Source: Bacteroides sp.
GTDB taxonomy: Bacteria; Bacteroidota; Bacteroidia; Bacteroidales; Muribaculaceae
Direction of reading: 5' to 3'
Length of the DNA: 40,963 nt
Assembly: GCA_014801865.1 (NCBI GenBank)
Contig: JAAVDH010000008.1
Span: forward strand, 13,579 to 54,541
Shown: positions 8,241 to 16,869 of the stretch, piece after piece
How the letters are laid out: each line of letters opens with the position of its first letter
Position numbering within the stretch: position 1 is the stretch's first letter
The notes under the pieces: generated by a model
Seen by the model: the letters and a program-made list of their open reading frames with translations, nothing else
Databases searched by the model: none
What the model was told of the DNA's origin: nothing
Position numbers and translations under genes: made by a program

Positions 8241-9083
8241 TTAATAGTAGTAGTGGTAGCCATAATACGGGTACGGTATGCTGAGAAAATAATATTCCAT
8301 TAGTTTTTCGTATGACTTCCTGTCATCCGGAGCCAAATAGGAATTAATCGAATCATAATGTAGTTTGCCTTGTCTGATTATTTTTATTGTAGAGTCACGT
8401 CCGATTTCTATAGGACGAGGATTAATATCACGAGGGTATTTATCTGGATGGAGTTGCATCATTCTCTTACTCAGTCTTTCTTGCCAGGTTTGTATAGAGT
8501 CGTTATCAGATTTAATAAAACTACACTCCCCGTTCATTATAAAGTAACCAAAAAAGGATTCTGTTGATTCACATATGAAATTTTGAAGCACAATTTTGGG
8601 TGCGGTTAAGATGACTCTATCATTTATTCTCCTTATCTTTAGAATCATCTCTCCTATTAGACCAAACTGGCTGTAAGGATAACTGATATAATGGCTGTAG
8701 CCATATTTAGTCTTGATGGGATATAGGGCCGGTGAAATCTCGTCAAGTACGATAGAGACGTTATCGCCTTCTATTCTCCAAGTGCCTTGACCAATTGTGT
8801 GGCCCCAATTATCATTAGGTATAATTGAAGTTATAGCTCTGAATAATGCGATACTATCTTCACGTAATTCTATAGTCATTGAGAATCTCCGCCTGCTTCC
8901 TTTTTTGATATTCTTTCTTAGAACACCTTGATTGCTTCGCATATAATTATCAAAAATATATACTCCCTCAATATCGGCATGGGTTATCCCTGTTTTTTCA
9001 GAATGGCTTTTGGAATCTGATGCAAGTATACTTGCACTGATTGTATAAGCTAATAGGATAAATAATACTATCAGACGTTTCAT
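8241..9083 (-). CDS. AT-rich exported protein of unknown function (paralog B)
   Basis: A 280-residue protein with signal peptide MKRLIVLFILLAYTISASIL. It is paralogous to the next gene in the same direction (7269): 'IEGVYIFDN', 'MTIELREDSIALFRA', 'IGQGTWRIEGDNVSIVLDE' followed by 'ISPALYPIKTKYG', 'ISYPYSQFGLIGEM', 'SIQTWQERLSKRM', 'NPRPIEIGRDSTIKI' and 'YDSINSY'. It ends in an unusual tyrosine-rich tail (SIPYPYYGYHYYY), perhaps a terminal beta-strand. Its ATG at 9083 lies 19 bases after the stop that ends the RHS remnant. The 153 bases between the two paralogs contain no gene I can see. Strongly AT-rich, which suggests acquisition by transfer. Function unknown. Confidence 0.65.
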   Translation of the reverse strand: MKRLIVLFILLAYTISASILASDSKSHSEKTGITHADIEGVYIFDNYMRSNQGVLRKNIKKGSRRRFSMTIELREDSIALFRAITSIIPNDNWGHTIGQGTWRIEGDNVSIVLDEISPALYPIKTKYGYSHYISYPYSQFGLIGEMILKIRRINDRVILTAPKIVLQNFICESTESFFGYFIMNGECSFIKSDNDSIQTWQERLSKRMMQLHPDKYPRDINPRPIEIGRDSTIKIIRQGKLHYDSINSYLAPDDRKSYEKLMEYYFLSIPYPYYGYHYYY

Positions 9084-9101
9084 AATATGACTTTATTAGT
9101 T

Positions 9102-9352
9102 CTAAATTGTCTGCGGTTGATCAAGATGATTATAAGTTATAGAGACGATATCACGTGTGCCATCTACACTGACATTGCCGTTTGCATCGTATGATATATC
9201 TCATGTACCCTCTTCACCTATACCTGTACCTGTACGCCCTTCATAGGCTGCCCCTGCGAACTTGCTCCTATGGCTGTCAGTTGGTTGCCAGAACGCATGT
9301 AATACAGTTCTTCGTGAGACCCGTAGGTGCGGACTGTACCTAAAGTTTTCAT
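9102..9352 (-). pseudogene. RHS/YD-repeat protein remnant
   Basis: Reading the minus strand from an ATG at 9352 gives MKTLGTVRTYGSHEELYYMR then SGNQLTAI. A shift of frame then gives RSKFAGAAYEGRTGTG, IGEEGT, an in-frame TGA, and DISYDANGNVSVDGTR followed by DIVSITYNHLDQPQTI and a stop. 'YDANGN...DGTR.I.SI.YNHL..P' is the YD repeat of RHS/polymorphic-toxin proteins of Bacteroidales. At least one frameshift and one nonsense codon, plus loss of nearly the whole large gene, make this a relic. It explains most of the otherwise gene-less stretch 9084-9440 and gives context for the two AT-rich genes downstream of it. Confidence 0.75.
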
Positions 9353-9478
9353 TGGTGGGTGTGATGATTGGTCTGCAAATATAAGTGTTTATTATACAAT
9401 GTGCAACAGTGTTGATGGGATTCCTTTTCTTTTGTGGATGAGTGAAAATGCAGGTGGTGAAAGGGGAATGGGGGTGGA

Positions 9479-9511
9479 TTGGTGGTAATTGGCGGTTTTT
9501 TTGTAAATTTG
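9479..9511 (+). promoter_or_regulatory. lysS promoter (TTGG, 21 bases, TAAATTTG)
   Basis: TTGG at 9479-9482 and TAAATTTG at 9504-9511 fit the Bacteroidetes consensus. Predicted start of transcription is near 9518, about 11 bases before the ATG at 9529. This favours 9529 over a longer frame that starts inside the promoter. Confidence 0.7.
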
Positions 9512-9528
9512 CGAAAAATTACCCTTAT

Positions 9529-11274
9529 ATGAATATTCTGGAACTGAGCGAACAGGAGATTATCCGCCGTGGTAGTCTTGAAGAGCTTCGCAATCGTGGC
9601 ATAGAGCCGTATCCGGCAGCCGAGTATGTAGTTACCGGTCATGCCGATGAGATAAAGGCAACGTTTGTTGACGATGCTCCCGTGAGAGAGGTCACCGTTG
9701 CAGGTCGTATAATGAGCCGCCGTATCATGGGCAAGGCTTCATTTATCGAACTTCAGGATTCAACGGGCCGCATACAGGTGTATGTGGGTCGCGATGAGAT
9801 ATGCCCCGGTGATGATAAGGATATGTATAATGTAGTGCTGAAGAAGCTGCTTGATATCGGTGACTTTATCGGTGTGAAGGGCTATGTGTTCCGCACTCAG
9901 ATGGGCGAAATCACTGTGCACGCCCAGGAGCTTACGGTGCTCGGCAAGTCGCTGCGTCCGCTGCCTATCGTTAAGGTGAAGGACGGTGTGACATACGACG
10001 CCTTTGATGATCCCGAGCTTCGCTACCGTCGCCGCTATGTAGACCTGGTGGTCAATGACGGTGTTAAGGAGATATTCATCAAGCGCACTAAGGTGTACAA
10101 CTCCATGCGCAACTTCTTCAACGACCATGGCTACATGGAAGTGGAGACTCCCATCCTTCAGTCCATTCCCGGCGGTGCATCGGCACGTCCGTTTGTCACT
10201 CACCATAACGCTCTGGATATACCGCTGTATCTGCGTATAGCCGATGAACTATATCTCAAACGCCTCATTGTTGGCGGTTTTGAGGGCGTATACGAGTTCT
10301 CGAAGAATTTCCGCAACGAGGGTATGGACCGCACACATAATCCTGAGTTTACGGCTATGGAAATTTATGTGGCCTACAAGGATTATAACTGGATGATGGA
10401 CTTCACGGAACGTATGCTCGAGAAGATCTGTCTGGATGTCAACGGCACTACCGAAGTGAAGGTAGGCGACAACGTCATCAACTTCAAGGCGCCCTATAAG
10501 CGAGTGACCATGCGCGACGCCATACTCGAACACACCGGCTATGATATCAATGGACGCACCGAAGAAGAACTTCGCGAGGCAGCCCGCGGTATGGGCATAG
10601 AGGTGGACGACACCATGGGTAAGGGTAAGCTCATCGACGAAATGTTTGGTGAAAAGTGTGAGGGCAGCTACATTCAGCCCACTTTCATCATAGACTATCC
10701 CATAGAAATGTCACCTCTGACCAAGCGTCACCGCAGCAATCCCGAGCTGACCGAGCGTTTCGAGCTTATGGTCAACGGTAAGGAGCTGGCCAACGCTTAC
10801 TCAGAGCTGAATGACCCGATAGACCAGTATGAGCGCTTCGTAGAGCAGATGCGCCTGAGTGAGAAAGGCGACGACGAAGCCATGATTATCGACAAGGACT
10901 TTATCCGCGCCCTGGAATATGGTATGCCCCCCACATCGGGTATGGGCATAGGTATGGACCGTCTGGTGATGCTCATGACCGGACAGACCACTATACAGGA
11001 GGTGCTTTTCTTCCCGCAGATGCGTCCTGAAAAGACTGCCCGCCGCGATAAGGAAGAGGCATTTACCGCCGTAGGAGTTCCCTCGGATTGGGTAGCTCCC
11101 CTCTATAAGCTCGGTGTGCTGACCGTAGATGCTCTCGGCTCTACCGCTTCGGCCGGAAAGCTTCATCAGGACCTGTGTGGACTTAACAAGAAGTTTAAGC
11201 TCGGCTATACGAATCCCACGGTGGATGAGGTGACCGCATGGATTTCGGCAGCCGCACCCAAGGAACAGGAGTAA
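9529..11274 (+). CDS. lysS: Lysyl-tRNA synthetase, class II
   Basis: Charges tRNA-Lys; cytoplasmic. The start at 9529 ([20 protein letters not shown]) gives 581 residues. The N-terminal OB-fold anticodon-binding domain includes [21 protein letters not shown] followed by '[12 protein letters not shown]'. The catalytic domain has '[20 protein letters not shown]', motif 2 [20 protein letters not shown] and motif 3 [13 protein letters not shown]. It carries a C-terminal extension of about 75 residues after motif 3 (from [18 protein letters not shown]), absent from E. coli LysS but seen, as I recall, in Bacteroidetes LysRS proteins. It precedes gpsA and pgi on the same strand, with a hairpin in the lysS-gpsA spacer that may separate or tune them. 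Confidence 0.96.
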   Translation: MNILELSEQEIIRRGSLEELRNRGIEPYPAAEYVVTGHADEIKATFVDDAPVREVTVAGRIMSRRIMGKASFIELQDSTGRIQVYVGRDEICPGDDKDMYNVVLKKLLDIGDFIGVKGYVFRTQMGEITVHAQELTVLGKSLRPLPIVKVKDGVTYDAFDDPELRYRRRYVDLVVNDGVKEIFIKRTKVYNSMRNFFNDHGYMEVETPILQSIPGGASARPFVTHHNALDIPLYLRIADELYLKRLIVGGFEGVYEFSKNFRNEGMDRTHNPEFTAMEIYVAYKDYNWMMDFTERMLEKICLDVNGTTEVKVGDNVINFKAPYKRVTMRDAILEHTGYDINGRTEEELREAARGMGIEVDDTMGKGKLIDEMFGEKCEGSYIQPTFIIDYPIEMSPLTKRHRSNPELTERFELMVNGKELANAYSELNDPIDQYERFVEQMRLSEKGDDEAMIIDKDFIRALEYGMPPTSGMGIGMDRLVMLMTGQTTIQEVLFFPQMRPEKTARRDKEEAFTAVGVPSDWVAPLYKLGVLTVDALGSTASAGKLHQDLCGLNKKFKLGYTNPTVDEVTAWISAAAPKEQE

Positions 11275-11309
11275 ACGTACTCCAACCCCATTCTTAAAAA
11301 AGGTTAGGA

Positions 11310-11327
11310 TTGGGGCTTCGGCCCCAA
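11310..11327 (+). terminator. UUCG-capped hairpin between lysS and gpsA
   Basis: TTGGGGC-TTCG-GCCCCAA forms a 7-base-pair stem closed by a stable UUCG loop. There is no T run after it, so it may only slow polymerase or affect gpsA translation. CCCCATTCTT (11286-11295) can compete for the TTGGGG side of the stem. Confidence 0.5.
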
Positions 11328-11361
11328 CTCTTGACCTGCATAATCGTTTTCAAGTATAGAT

Positions 11362-12357
11362 ATGAGCTTTCCGGGAAAAATAGCAGTGTTGGGAGGCGGC
11401 AGCTGGGCCACGGCGTTGGCCAAGTTGCTCCTCAATAATTGCGAGTATATACTGTGGTATATGCGTCGCGATGACCGCATTGAGGATTTTCGCAGGCTCG
11501 GTCATAACCCGGGGTACCTCACTGACGTAGAGTTTGATGTAGAGCGTATAGTCTTTTCATCAGACATAAACTATGTGTGCTCACAGGCCGACACTCTGCT
11601 GCTGGTGATGCCATCGCCTTACTTCAAGGACCACATGGCAAAAATCACCGTAGATATCAGCCACAAGAATGTGGTGACGGCCATCAAGGGCATAGTGCCT
11701 GATGACAATGAATTGGTGACCACTTATATGGCTACTCATTTCGGAGTAGATCTCCGCAATATGGTGGTGATCGGCGGCCCTTGTCATGCCGAAGAAGTGG
11801 CGCTCGACCGCAAAAGTTATCTGACCATAGGTAGTCGCGACCGCTTCCATGCCGAACAGTTTGCCCGCTGCATAGCCGGTAAGGCTCTTACCACGATCAT
11901 CTCCAGTGATGTGGACGGCATAGAGTATGCTGCGGTATTGAAGAATGTCTACGCCATAGCCGCCGGCATAGTTCACGGCATGCGTTCGGGCGATAACTTC
12001 CTTGCGATGCTCGTGAGCAATGCCATACGCGAGATGGAGCGGTTTGTCAACACCGTAGCCCCCTGTAAGCGACAGATATGTGACTCCGTATATCTGGGCG
12101 ACCTGCTCGTGACATCATACTCACGCTTCAGCCGTAATCATAATTTCGGCTCGATGATAGGCCGGGGTTACTCCGTCAAGGCCGCGCGCATGGAGATGGA
12201 ACAGACGGCCGAGGGATATTTCGGCACAAAGTGTATACACGAGATCAACCAACAGTATGGCGTGAATATGCCGATACTGCAGGGCGTATACAATATACTC
12301 TATCGTGGCGCACGTGTGGCGCCCACGTTCCAGACCCTTTCGGAGTCGTTCGTCTGA
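11362..12357 (+). CDS. gpsA: NAD(P)-dependent glycerol-3-phosphate dehydrogenase
   Basis: Reduces dihydroxyacetone phosphate to sn-glycerol 3-phosphate for phospholipid synthesis; cytoplasmic. The 331-residue protein has the Rossmann dinucleotide loop [15 protein letters not shown] at residues 8-22, [14 protein letters not shown], the family block [15 protein letters not shown], and the catalytic-lysine segment [18 protein letters not shown] followed by GDN. The C-terminal domain contains [20 protein letters not shown] and GRGYSVKAA. The start [13 protein letters not shown] is unambiguous. It lies 87 bases after lysS and 43 bases before pgi, all on one strand, so the three may be partly co-transcribed. 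Confidence 0.95.
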   Translation: MSFPGKIAVLGGGSWATALAKLLLNNCEYILWYMRRDDRIEDFRRLGHNPGYLTDVEFDVERIVFSSDINYVCSQADTLLLVMPSPYFKDHMAKITVDISHKNVVTAIKGIVPDDNELVTTYMATHFGVDLRNMVVIGGPCHAEEVALDRKSYLTIGSRDRFHAEQFARCIAGKALTTIISSDVDGIEYAAVLKNVYAIAAGIVHGMRSGDNFLAMLVSNAIREMERFVNTVAPCKRQICDSVYLGDLLVTSYSRFSRNHNFGSMIGRGYSVKAARMEMEQTAEGYFGTKCIHEINQQYGVNMPILQGVYNILYRGARVAPTFQTLSESFV

Positions 12358-12400
12358 GAAATATACTTATGAATACTCTCTAAAAACCAAAATCAAGTAT

Positions 12401-13741
12401 ATGAATAATACAATTAACATCGACATCGCACACGTAGCTCCCGGTATCAGTGTCGATGCCGTAAAGGCCCTGGCCCCCGAGGCGCTTAAGGCTCAGAAGA
12501 CAGTAGAGCAAGGTACCGGCGCCGGTAATGACTTCCTCGGCTGGGTAAAGCTTCCCTCAACTCTTTCAGAAGAACTCATAAGCGACATAGAAGCCACCGC
12601 AGCAAGCCTGCAGAAGGACTGTGAATACGTGGTGTGCATAGGTATCGGCGGCAGTTATCTCGGTGCAAAGGCCGTGATAGAGGCTCTGAGCGACTCGTTC
12701 TCGGCCTATAAGGCAGAGCATAAGAATCCCCGTGTGGTATTCGCCGGTCAGAATATCGGGGAGGATTACCTGTATGAACTGATGCGTCTGCTCGACGGTA
12801 AGAAGTTCGGTATCATCGTTATCTCCAAGTCGGGTACTACTACCGAGCCTGCCATCGCTTTCCGTCTGCTCAAGGATATGCTCGAGCGTCAGGAGGGCAA
12901 GGAGAAAGCAGCCAAGCATATTGTGGCTATTACCGACGCCAAGAAGGGCGCTCTGCGCCAGTTGGCTACCGAAGAGGGTTATCATACCTTCGTTATCGAC
13001 GACAATGTGGGCGGACGTTTCTCCGTGCTCACTCCCGTTGGTCTGCTGCCCATAGCAGTGGCCGGATATGACATCCGCGCCCTCATAGCAGGTGCCGCAG
13101 AGATGGAGACAGCCACCACTGCCGATGACAATATCGCCCTTACTTATGCCGAAGCTCGCAACGCTCTCTATCGTTCAGGCAAGAAGATAGAGATACTCGT
13201 TAACTACTGCCCCAAACTCCACTACGTAGGTGAATGGTGGAAGCAGCTCTATGGCGAGAGCGAGGGTAAGGAAAACAAGGGTATCTTCCCCGCCGCTGTA
13301 GATAACTCCACAGACCTCCACTCAATGGGTCAGTGGATTCAGGAGGGCGAGCGCACCATCTTCGAGACAGTACTGTCAGTAGAGGCAACTGAACATGAGG
13401 TGATTGTACCCATGGACAACGCCAACCTTGACGGCCTGAACTTCCTGGCCGGCAAACGTGTGGATAATGTCAACAAGATGGCTGAGTTAGGTACTCGCAT
13501 AGCCCACGTTGACGGCGGTGTGCCCAATATCCGCATCACTATCCCCGCCCTGCGCGAGCGTTATCTCGGTCAGCTTCTCTACTTCTTCGAAAAGGCTTGC
13601 GGTATCAGCGGATATATGCTGGGGGTCAATCCCTTCAATCAGCCCGGTGTGGAAGCTTACAAGCGCAATATGTTTGCGCTGCTTGACAAGCCCGGATATG
13701 AGGCAGAGTCCGCAGCCATCAAGGCAAAGCTGAATAAGTAA
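12401..13741 (+). CDS. pgi: Glucose-6-phosphate isomerase
   Basis: Interconverts glucose 6-phosphate and fructose 6-phosphate. The start at 12401 ([17 protein letters not shown]) gives 446 residues, the length of the compact Pgi of Firmicutes and Bacteroidetes rather than the 550-residue proteobacterial form. Visible signatures are [20 protein letters not shown], the phosphate-binding [36 protein letters not shown], the [12 protein letters not shown] block and the C-terminal [19 protein letters not shown] with the catalytic lysine. A longer frame begins inside gpsA and is not the gene. A strong terminator follows within 25 bases. Confidence 0.96.
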   Translation: MNNTINIDIAHVAPGISVDAVKALAPEALKAQKTVEQGTGAGNDFLGWVKLPSTLSEELISDIEATAASLQKDCEYVVCIGIGGSYLGAKAVIEALSDSFSAYKAEHKNPRVVFAGQNIGEDYLYELMRLLDGKKFGIIVISKSGTTTEPAIAFRLLKDMLERQEGKEKAAKHIVAITDAKKGALRQLATEEGYHTFVIDDNVGGRFSVLTPVGLLPIAVAGYDIRALIAGAAEMETATTADDNIALTYAEARNALYRSGKKIEILVNYCPKLHYVGEWWKQLYGESEGKENKGIFPAAVDNSTDLHSMGQWIQEGERTIFETVLSVEATEHEVIVPMDNANLDGLNFLAGKRVDNVNKMAELGTRIAHVDGGVPNIRITIPALRERYLGQLLYFFEKACGISGYMLGVNPFNQPGVEAYKRNMFALLDKPGYEAESAAIKAKLNK

Positions 13742-13765
13742 AAAAGCATCAATAGCTTAGAATAT

Positions 13766-13805
13766 AGGCTGCGTGTCATGCAAAATGACATGCGGCCTTT
13801 CTTTA
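13766..13805 (+). terminator. Intrinsic terminator after pgi
   Basis: Arms 13766-13779 and 13785-13798 pair over 14 bases with G-U pairs and a 5-base loop, followed by TTTCTTTA. The stem again carries a GTGTCAT/ATGACA core. Confidence 0.85.
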
Positions 13806-13912
13806 TGCCTTTATGCCGTCATCGGATTTTTTTGGGAGCGGGTGTAAACCGCGAGGGGATGAGGCGTGTTGATTTATATATAATTCACTACAGATATAAT
13901 TTCAACACAGAT

Positions 13913-14665
13913 ATGAGAACGAAAGGATTGTTGATGGCTGCGGCTGCTATGGTGTGCGGTGCAACGGCGTGGGGACAGAGTATTTTGTTGGATGACCCGG
14001 CAAACAGATCGTATGTGGGCATCCGTGCCGGACTTGATATATCGTCACCTACTCCCGATGTGTTTAAGAACGGCGCGGGATTTCATGTGGGCGCTATATA
14101 TAATGCCAAGATTATTAAGAATTTCTACATCGAGCCGGGTGCTATGCTCTACTACGACACCTGGAGCCTCAATGACAAGCGTTTTCAGGCAGATTTGGCA
14201 GGAGCCAAGAGAGACATCGGACTTAACTCTTCGTTCAGGAATTTCGGCGTGAGAATACCGCTTATGTTCGGTTATCACTTTGACTTTACGCCTGATATCA
14301 ATGTATCGGTGTTTACAGGTCCAGAGCTGAATATCGGTCTGAGTTCGCGTTATCATTATGATGTGTCGGTAGGCAGTGTCCCCGGGCTGGACGTTAACGG
14401 GTCTATATCATGTTATTCTCCCATCGGTGAGAATAAGACGGGCAACGAGGCTGTGGATAAGCTTCTGGATCAGGTGCAGGACCTGTTTCATCGCGTGGAC
14501 TGCGCGTGGAAGATAGGCGTAGGTCTTAATTACTCTAACTTCCATGTGTCGGTGGGGGGTGCCATAGGCATGAGCAATGTGTATAAACACTCCAATGCAA
14601 GCGCCTTTACCGACGATGCTTTCCGTATGAACCGTATGACGGTAACGCTCGGTTATAACTTCTGA
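13913..14665 (+). CDS. Outer-membrane beta-barrel protein (PorT/OMP_b-brl type)
   Basis: A 250-residue predicted outer-membrane protein. MRTKGLLMAAAAMVCGATAWGQ is a signal peptide with cleavage at AWGQ; the frame extends upstream through the pgi terminator, so 13913 is the start. The mature part alternates short beta strands and turns: YVGIRAGLDISSP, GFHVGAIYNAKII, FYIEPGAMLYYDTWSL, FGVRIPLMFGYHFDFTP, VSVFTGPELNIGLS, AWKIGVGLNYSNFHVSVGGA. It finishes MTVTLGYNF with a terminal Phe, the usual outer-membrane insertion signature. The family (small porin-like barrels of Bacteroidetes) has no single known role. It stands alone between the pgi terminator and the rimP promoter. I see no confident promoter. 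Confidence 0.8.
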   Translation: MRTKGLLMAAAAMVCGATAWGQSILLDDPANRSYVGIRAGLDISSPTPDVFKNGAGFHVGAIYNAKIIKNFYIEPGAMLYYDTWSLNDKRFQADLAGAKRDIGLNSSFRNFGVRIPLMFGYHFDFTPDINVSVFTGPELNIGLSSRYHYDVSVGSVPGLDVNGSISCYSPIGENKTGNEAVDKLLDQVQDLFHRVDCAWKIGVGLNYSNFHVSVGGAIGMSNVYKHSNASAFTDDAFRMNRMTVTLGYNF

Positions 14666-14763
14666 TGAGGCGTTACTATGGTTAATTTATGATAAATAAT
14701 ATTAAATATATATTATTGCAGCGATATGACGAAGATGCCAACCTACATTAATAGATGAAAGGG

Positions 14764-14794
14764 TTGCACAGAGTCAAAAAAAATATTAATTTTG
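14764..14794 (+). promoter_or_regulatory. rimP-nusA-infB promoter (TTG, 20 bases, TAATTTTG)
   Basis: TTG at 14764-14766 and TAATTTTG at 14787-14794 with 20 bases between. Transcription should start near 14801, producing a leader of about 105 bases that contains the structure described next. Confidence 0.7.
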
Positions 14795-14804
14795 CGTGCA
14801 GTAA

Positions 14805-14864
14805 TGATAGTCACGGAGGGGGCCGAATGCTTCCTCCTTTTTATTTATAGTTATCGGACTATCA
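14805..14864 (+). promoter_or_regulatory. Structured leader with attenuator-like terminator ahead of rimP-nusA-infB
   Basis: Inside the predicted leader, GGAGGGGG (14815-14822) pairs with CTTCCTCC (14830-14837) using two G-U pairs around a 7-base loop, immediately followed by TTTTTATTTAT. This is a canonical intrinsic terminator placed before the operon rather than after it. An outer 8-base-pair stem, TGATAGTC (14805-14812) with GACTATCA (14857-14864), encloses it. Because the operon encodes NusA, a factor that acts on such hairpins, feedback by attenuation is a reasonable inference. Pairing was read by eye. Confidence 0.6.
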
Positions 14865-14905
14865 CTGCTGTTTGTATTATATTAATCATATACCATTACC
14901 ATTGC

Positions 14906-15379
14906 ATGATAGACAAGACGAAACTCAGCGAGTGTGTGGAACGCGCCCTTGAGGGTAGCGACCTCTATATAGTGGACATCACTGTAAGCCCCGACAACGT
15001 GATAGACGTGGAAATCGATGGAGACAGCGCGGTGGACATTGACGCTTGCGTGAAGGTTAATCGTGCCGTGGAGGCGGAGTTTGACCGCGATGTCGAGGAC
15101 TATGAACTCATGGTGGGTTCGGCCGGCCTCACCTCCCCGCTGAAGGTGCGCCGCCAGTATGTGAAGAATATAGGCAACCGCGTGGTCGTGCTTACCCGCG
15201 ACGGCCGTAAGCTGCACGGCACTCTGACCGATGTGAGCGAAGACGGTGAGGAATTTACCGTAACGGTGGCCACGAAGGTGAAAGAGCCCGGCAAGAAGCG
15301 CCCCACAGTGGTCGACGAGCCCGTGACACTCAAGGTGGCCGACACCAAGGAGGTGCGCTACGATATTGACTTCAAGTAA
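14906..15379 (+). CDS. rimP: Ribosome maturation factor RimP
   Basis: Needed for maturation of the 30S subunit; cytoplasmic. The ATG at 14906 (MIDKTKLSECVERALEGSDL) gives 157 residues, normal for RimP. The N-terminal alpha/beta domain has YIVDITVSPDNVIDVEIDGD and VDIDACVKVNRAVEAEFD; the linker DYELMVGSAGLTSPLK matches the family's 'vSSPGldrpL' position; the C-terminal SH3-like barrel starts at GNRVVVLTRDGRKLHGTLTD. Position directly before nusA and infB is the conserved rimP-nusA-infB order, which clinches the call. It is expressed from the leader with the attenuator-like hairpin. Confidence 0.93.
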   Translation: MIDKTKLSECVERALEGSDLYIVDITVSPDNVIDVEIDGDSAVDIDACVKVNRAVEAEFDRDVEDYELMVGSAGLTSPLKVRRQYVKNIGNRVVVLTRDGRKLHGTLTDVSEDGEEFTVTVATKVKEPGKKRPTVVDEPVTLKVADTKEVRYDIDFK

Positions 15380-15471
15380 TTTTGACTGACATAATAAAGC
15401 CTTGAAGTCACTCCCGAATTAATGAATTAATAGGAAATAATAAGAACTTACTTACATCATCATTCTACGAT

Positions 15472-16863
15472 ATGGCAAAGAAAGAGGAAACTCCCAACAT
15501 GGTGGAGCGTTTCGCCGAATTTAAGGAGCTGAAGAATATAGACAAGACCACAATGATCAGTGTGCTTGAGGAGTCATTTCGCAATGTGCTGGCCAAGATG
15601 TTCGGCACAGACGAAAACCTCGACGTGATCATGAACCCCGACAAGGGCGATGTGCAGATTTTCCAGAATCTTGAAGTAGTGCCCGACGGCGAACTCACCG
15701 ATCCCAATACACAGATAACCCTCAGCGACGCCAAGGCTGACGGTGACCCCGATGTAGAGGTTGGCGAGGAGCACACCAAGGAGATTATCTTTGCCAATTT
15801 CGGACGCCGCGCCATCCTCAACCTGCGTCAGACCCTCCAGTCGAAGATTCTTGACCTGCAGAAGGAGGCCATCTACTCTAAGTTCAAGGAACTTGAAGGT
15901 GATCTGGTGACTGGAGAAGTGTACCAGACATGGTCAAAGGAGACCCTGCTGCTTGACGATGACAAGAATGAGCTGATACTTCCCAAGAGCGAGACCATAC
16001 CCGGCGACTTCTTCCGCAAGGGTGAGACCGTACGCGCGGTGATAACCAGTGTGGACAATAAGAACAATAATCCCAAGATTACAGTGTCGCGCGCAAACAA
16101 CCTCTTCCTGCGCCGTCTCTTCGAACTTGAGGTGCCTGAGATACATGACGGACTTATCAACATCCGCGCCGTGGCACGTATACCCGGTGAGAGAGCCAAG
16201 ATAGCCGTAGAGAGCTATGACGACCGCATTGACCCTGTAGGCGCATGTGTGGGTGTCAAGGGCTCGCGTATCAACGGTATCGTCCATGAGCTCCACAAGG
16301 AATATATCGACGTGATTAACTACACGGCCAATCCTACCCTGTTCATACAGCGCGCTCTGTCGCCCGCCAAAGTGTCGTCGATACGTATTGACGAAGAGAA
16401 CAAGAAGGCAGAAGTATTCCTGCGTCCCGAGGAGGTGTCAAAGGCTATCGGTAAGGGTGGTGTGAACATCAAGCTGGCATCGATGATTACCGGCTACGTA
16501 ATAGACGTGTACCGCGATACAGAGGATAGCTTCGAGGAGGATATCTATCTGGATGAGTTCCGCGACGAGATTGACGGCTGGGTTATCGACGCTCTTAAGA
16601 ATATGGGCTGCGTGACCGCCAAGTCAGTGCTGTCGGCTCCGCGCCAGATGCTGATAGACAAAGCCGACCTTGAAGAGGATACCGTAGACAATGTGATACG
16701 TATTCTCAGCGCCGAGTTTGATGAGGAGGAAGGCTCTGAAGATGCTGCCGCAGACGAGCAGGCCGACGAAGTTGCCGAAGAACTGACCGAGGAGGTGACA
16801 GATGAAGCCCCCGCAGAAGAGACAGCTGAGGAAGTAGAAGATGAAAAGAAAGAAGACGAATAA
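15472..16863 (+). CDS. nusA: Transcription termination/antitermination factor NusA
   Basis: Binds RNA polymerase and nascent RNA to control pausing, termination and antitermination. The 463-residue protein has the N-terminal polymerase-binding domain (about 1-125, with MISVLEESFRNVLAKMFG and NFGRRAILNLRQTLQSKI), an S1 domain (about 140-205, GDLVTGEVYQTWSKETLLL), and two KH domains marked by DPVGACVGVKGSRI (about 256-270) and SKAIGKGGVNIKLAS (about 328-342). It ends in an acidic tail rich in E, D and A that resembles neither E. coli acidic repeat in detail. It lies 92 bases after rimP and 6 bases before infB. The start at 15472 (MAKKEETPNMVERF) is the only sensible one. Confidence 0.96.
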   Translation: MAKKEETPNMVERFAEFKELKNIDKTTMISVLEESFRNVLAKMFGTDENLDVIMNPDKGDVQIFQNLEVVPDGELTDPNTQITLSDAKADGDPDVEVGEEHTKEIIFANFGRRAILNLRQTLQSKILDLQKEAIYSKFKELEGDLVTGEVYQTWSKETLLLDDDKNELILPKSETIPGDFFRKGETVRAVITSVDNKNNNPKITVSRANNLFLRRLFELEVPEIHDGLINIRAVARIPGERAKIAVESYDDRIDPVGACVGVKGSRINGIVHELHKEYIDVINYTANPTLFIQRALSPAKVSSIRIDEENKKAEVFLRPEEVSKAIGKGGVNIKLASMITGYVIDVYRDTEDSFEEDIYLDEFRDEIDGWVIDALKNMGCVTAKSVLSAPRQMLIDKADLEEDTVDNVIRILSAEFDEEEGSEDAAADEQADEVAEELTEEVTDEAPAEETAEEVEDEKKEDE

Positions 16864-16869
16864 AGATAT

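Noticed and set aside
9442-9528. An upstream extension of lysS
   Set aside because: It would cross the promoter at 9479-9511; family alignments start near [11 protein letters not shown].
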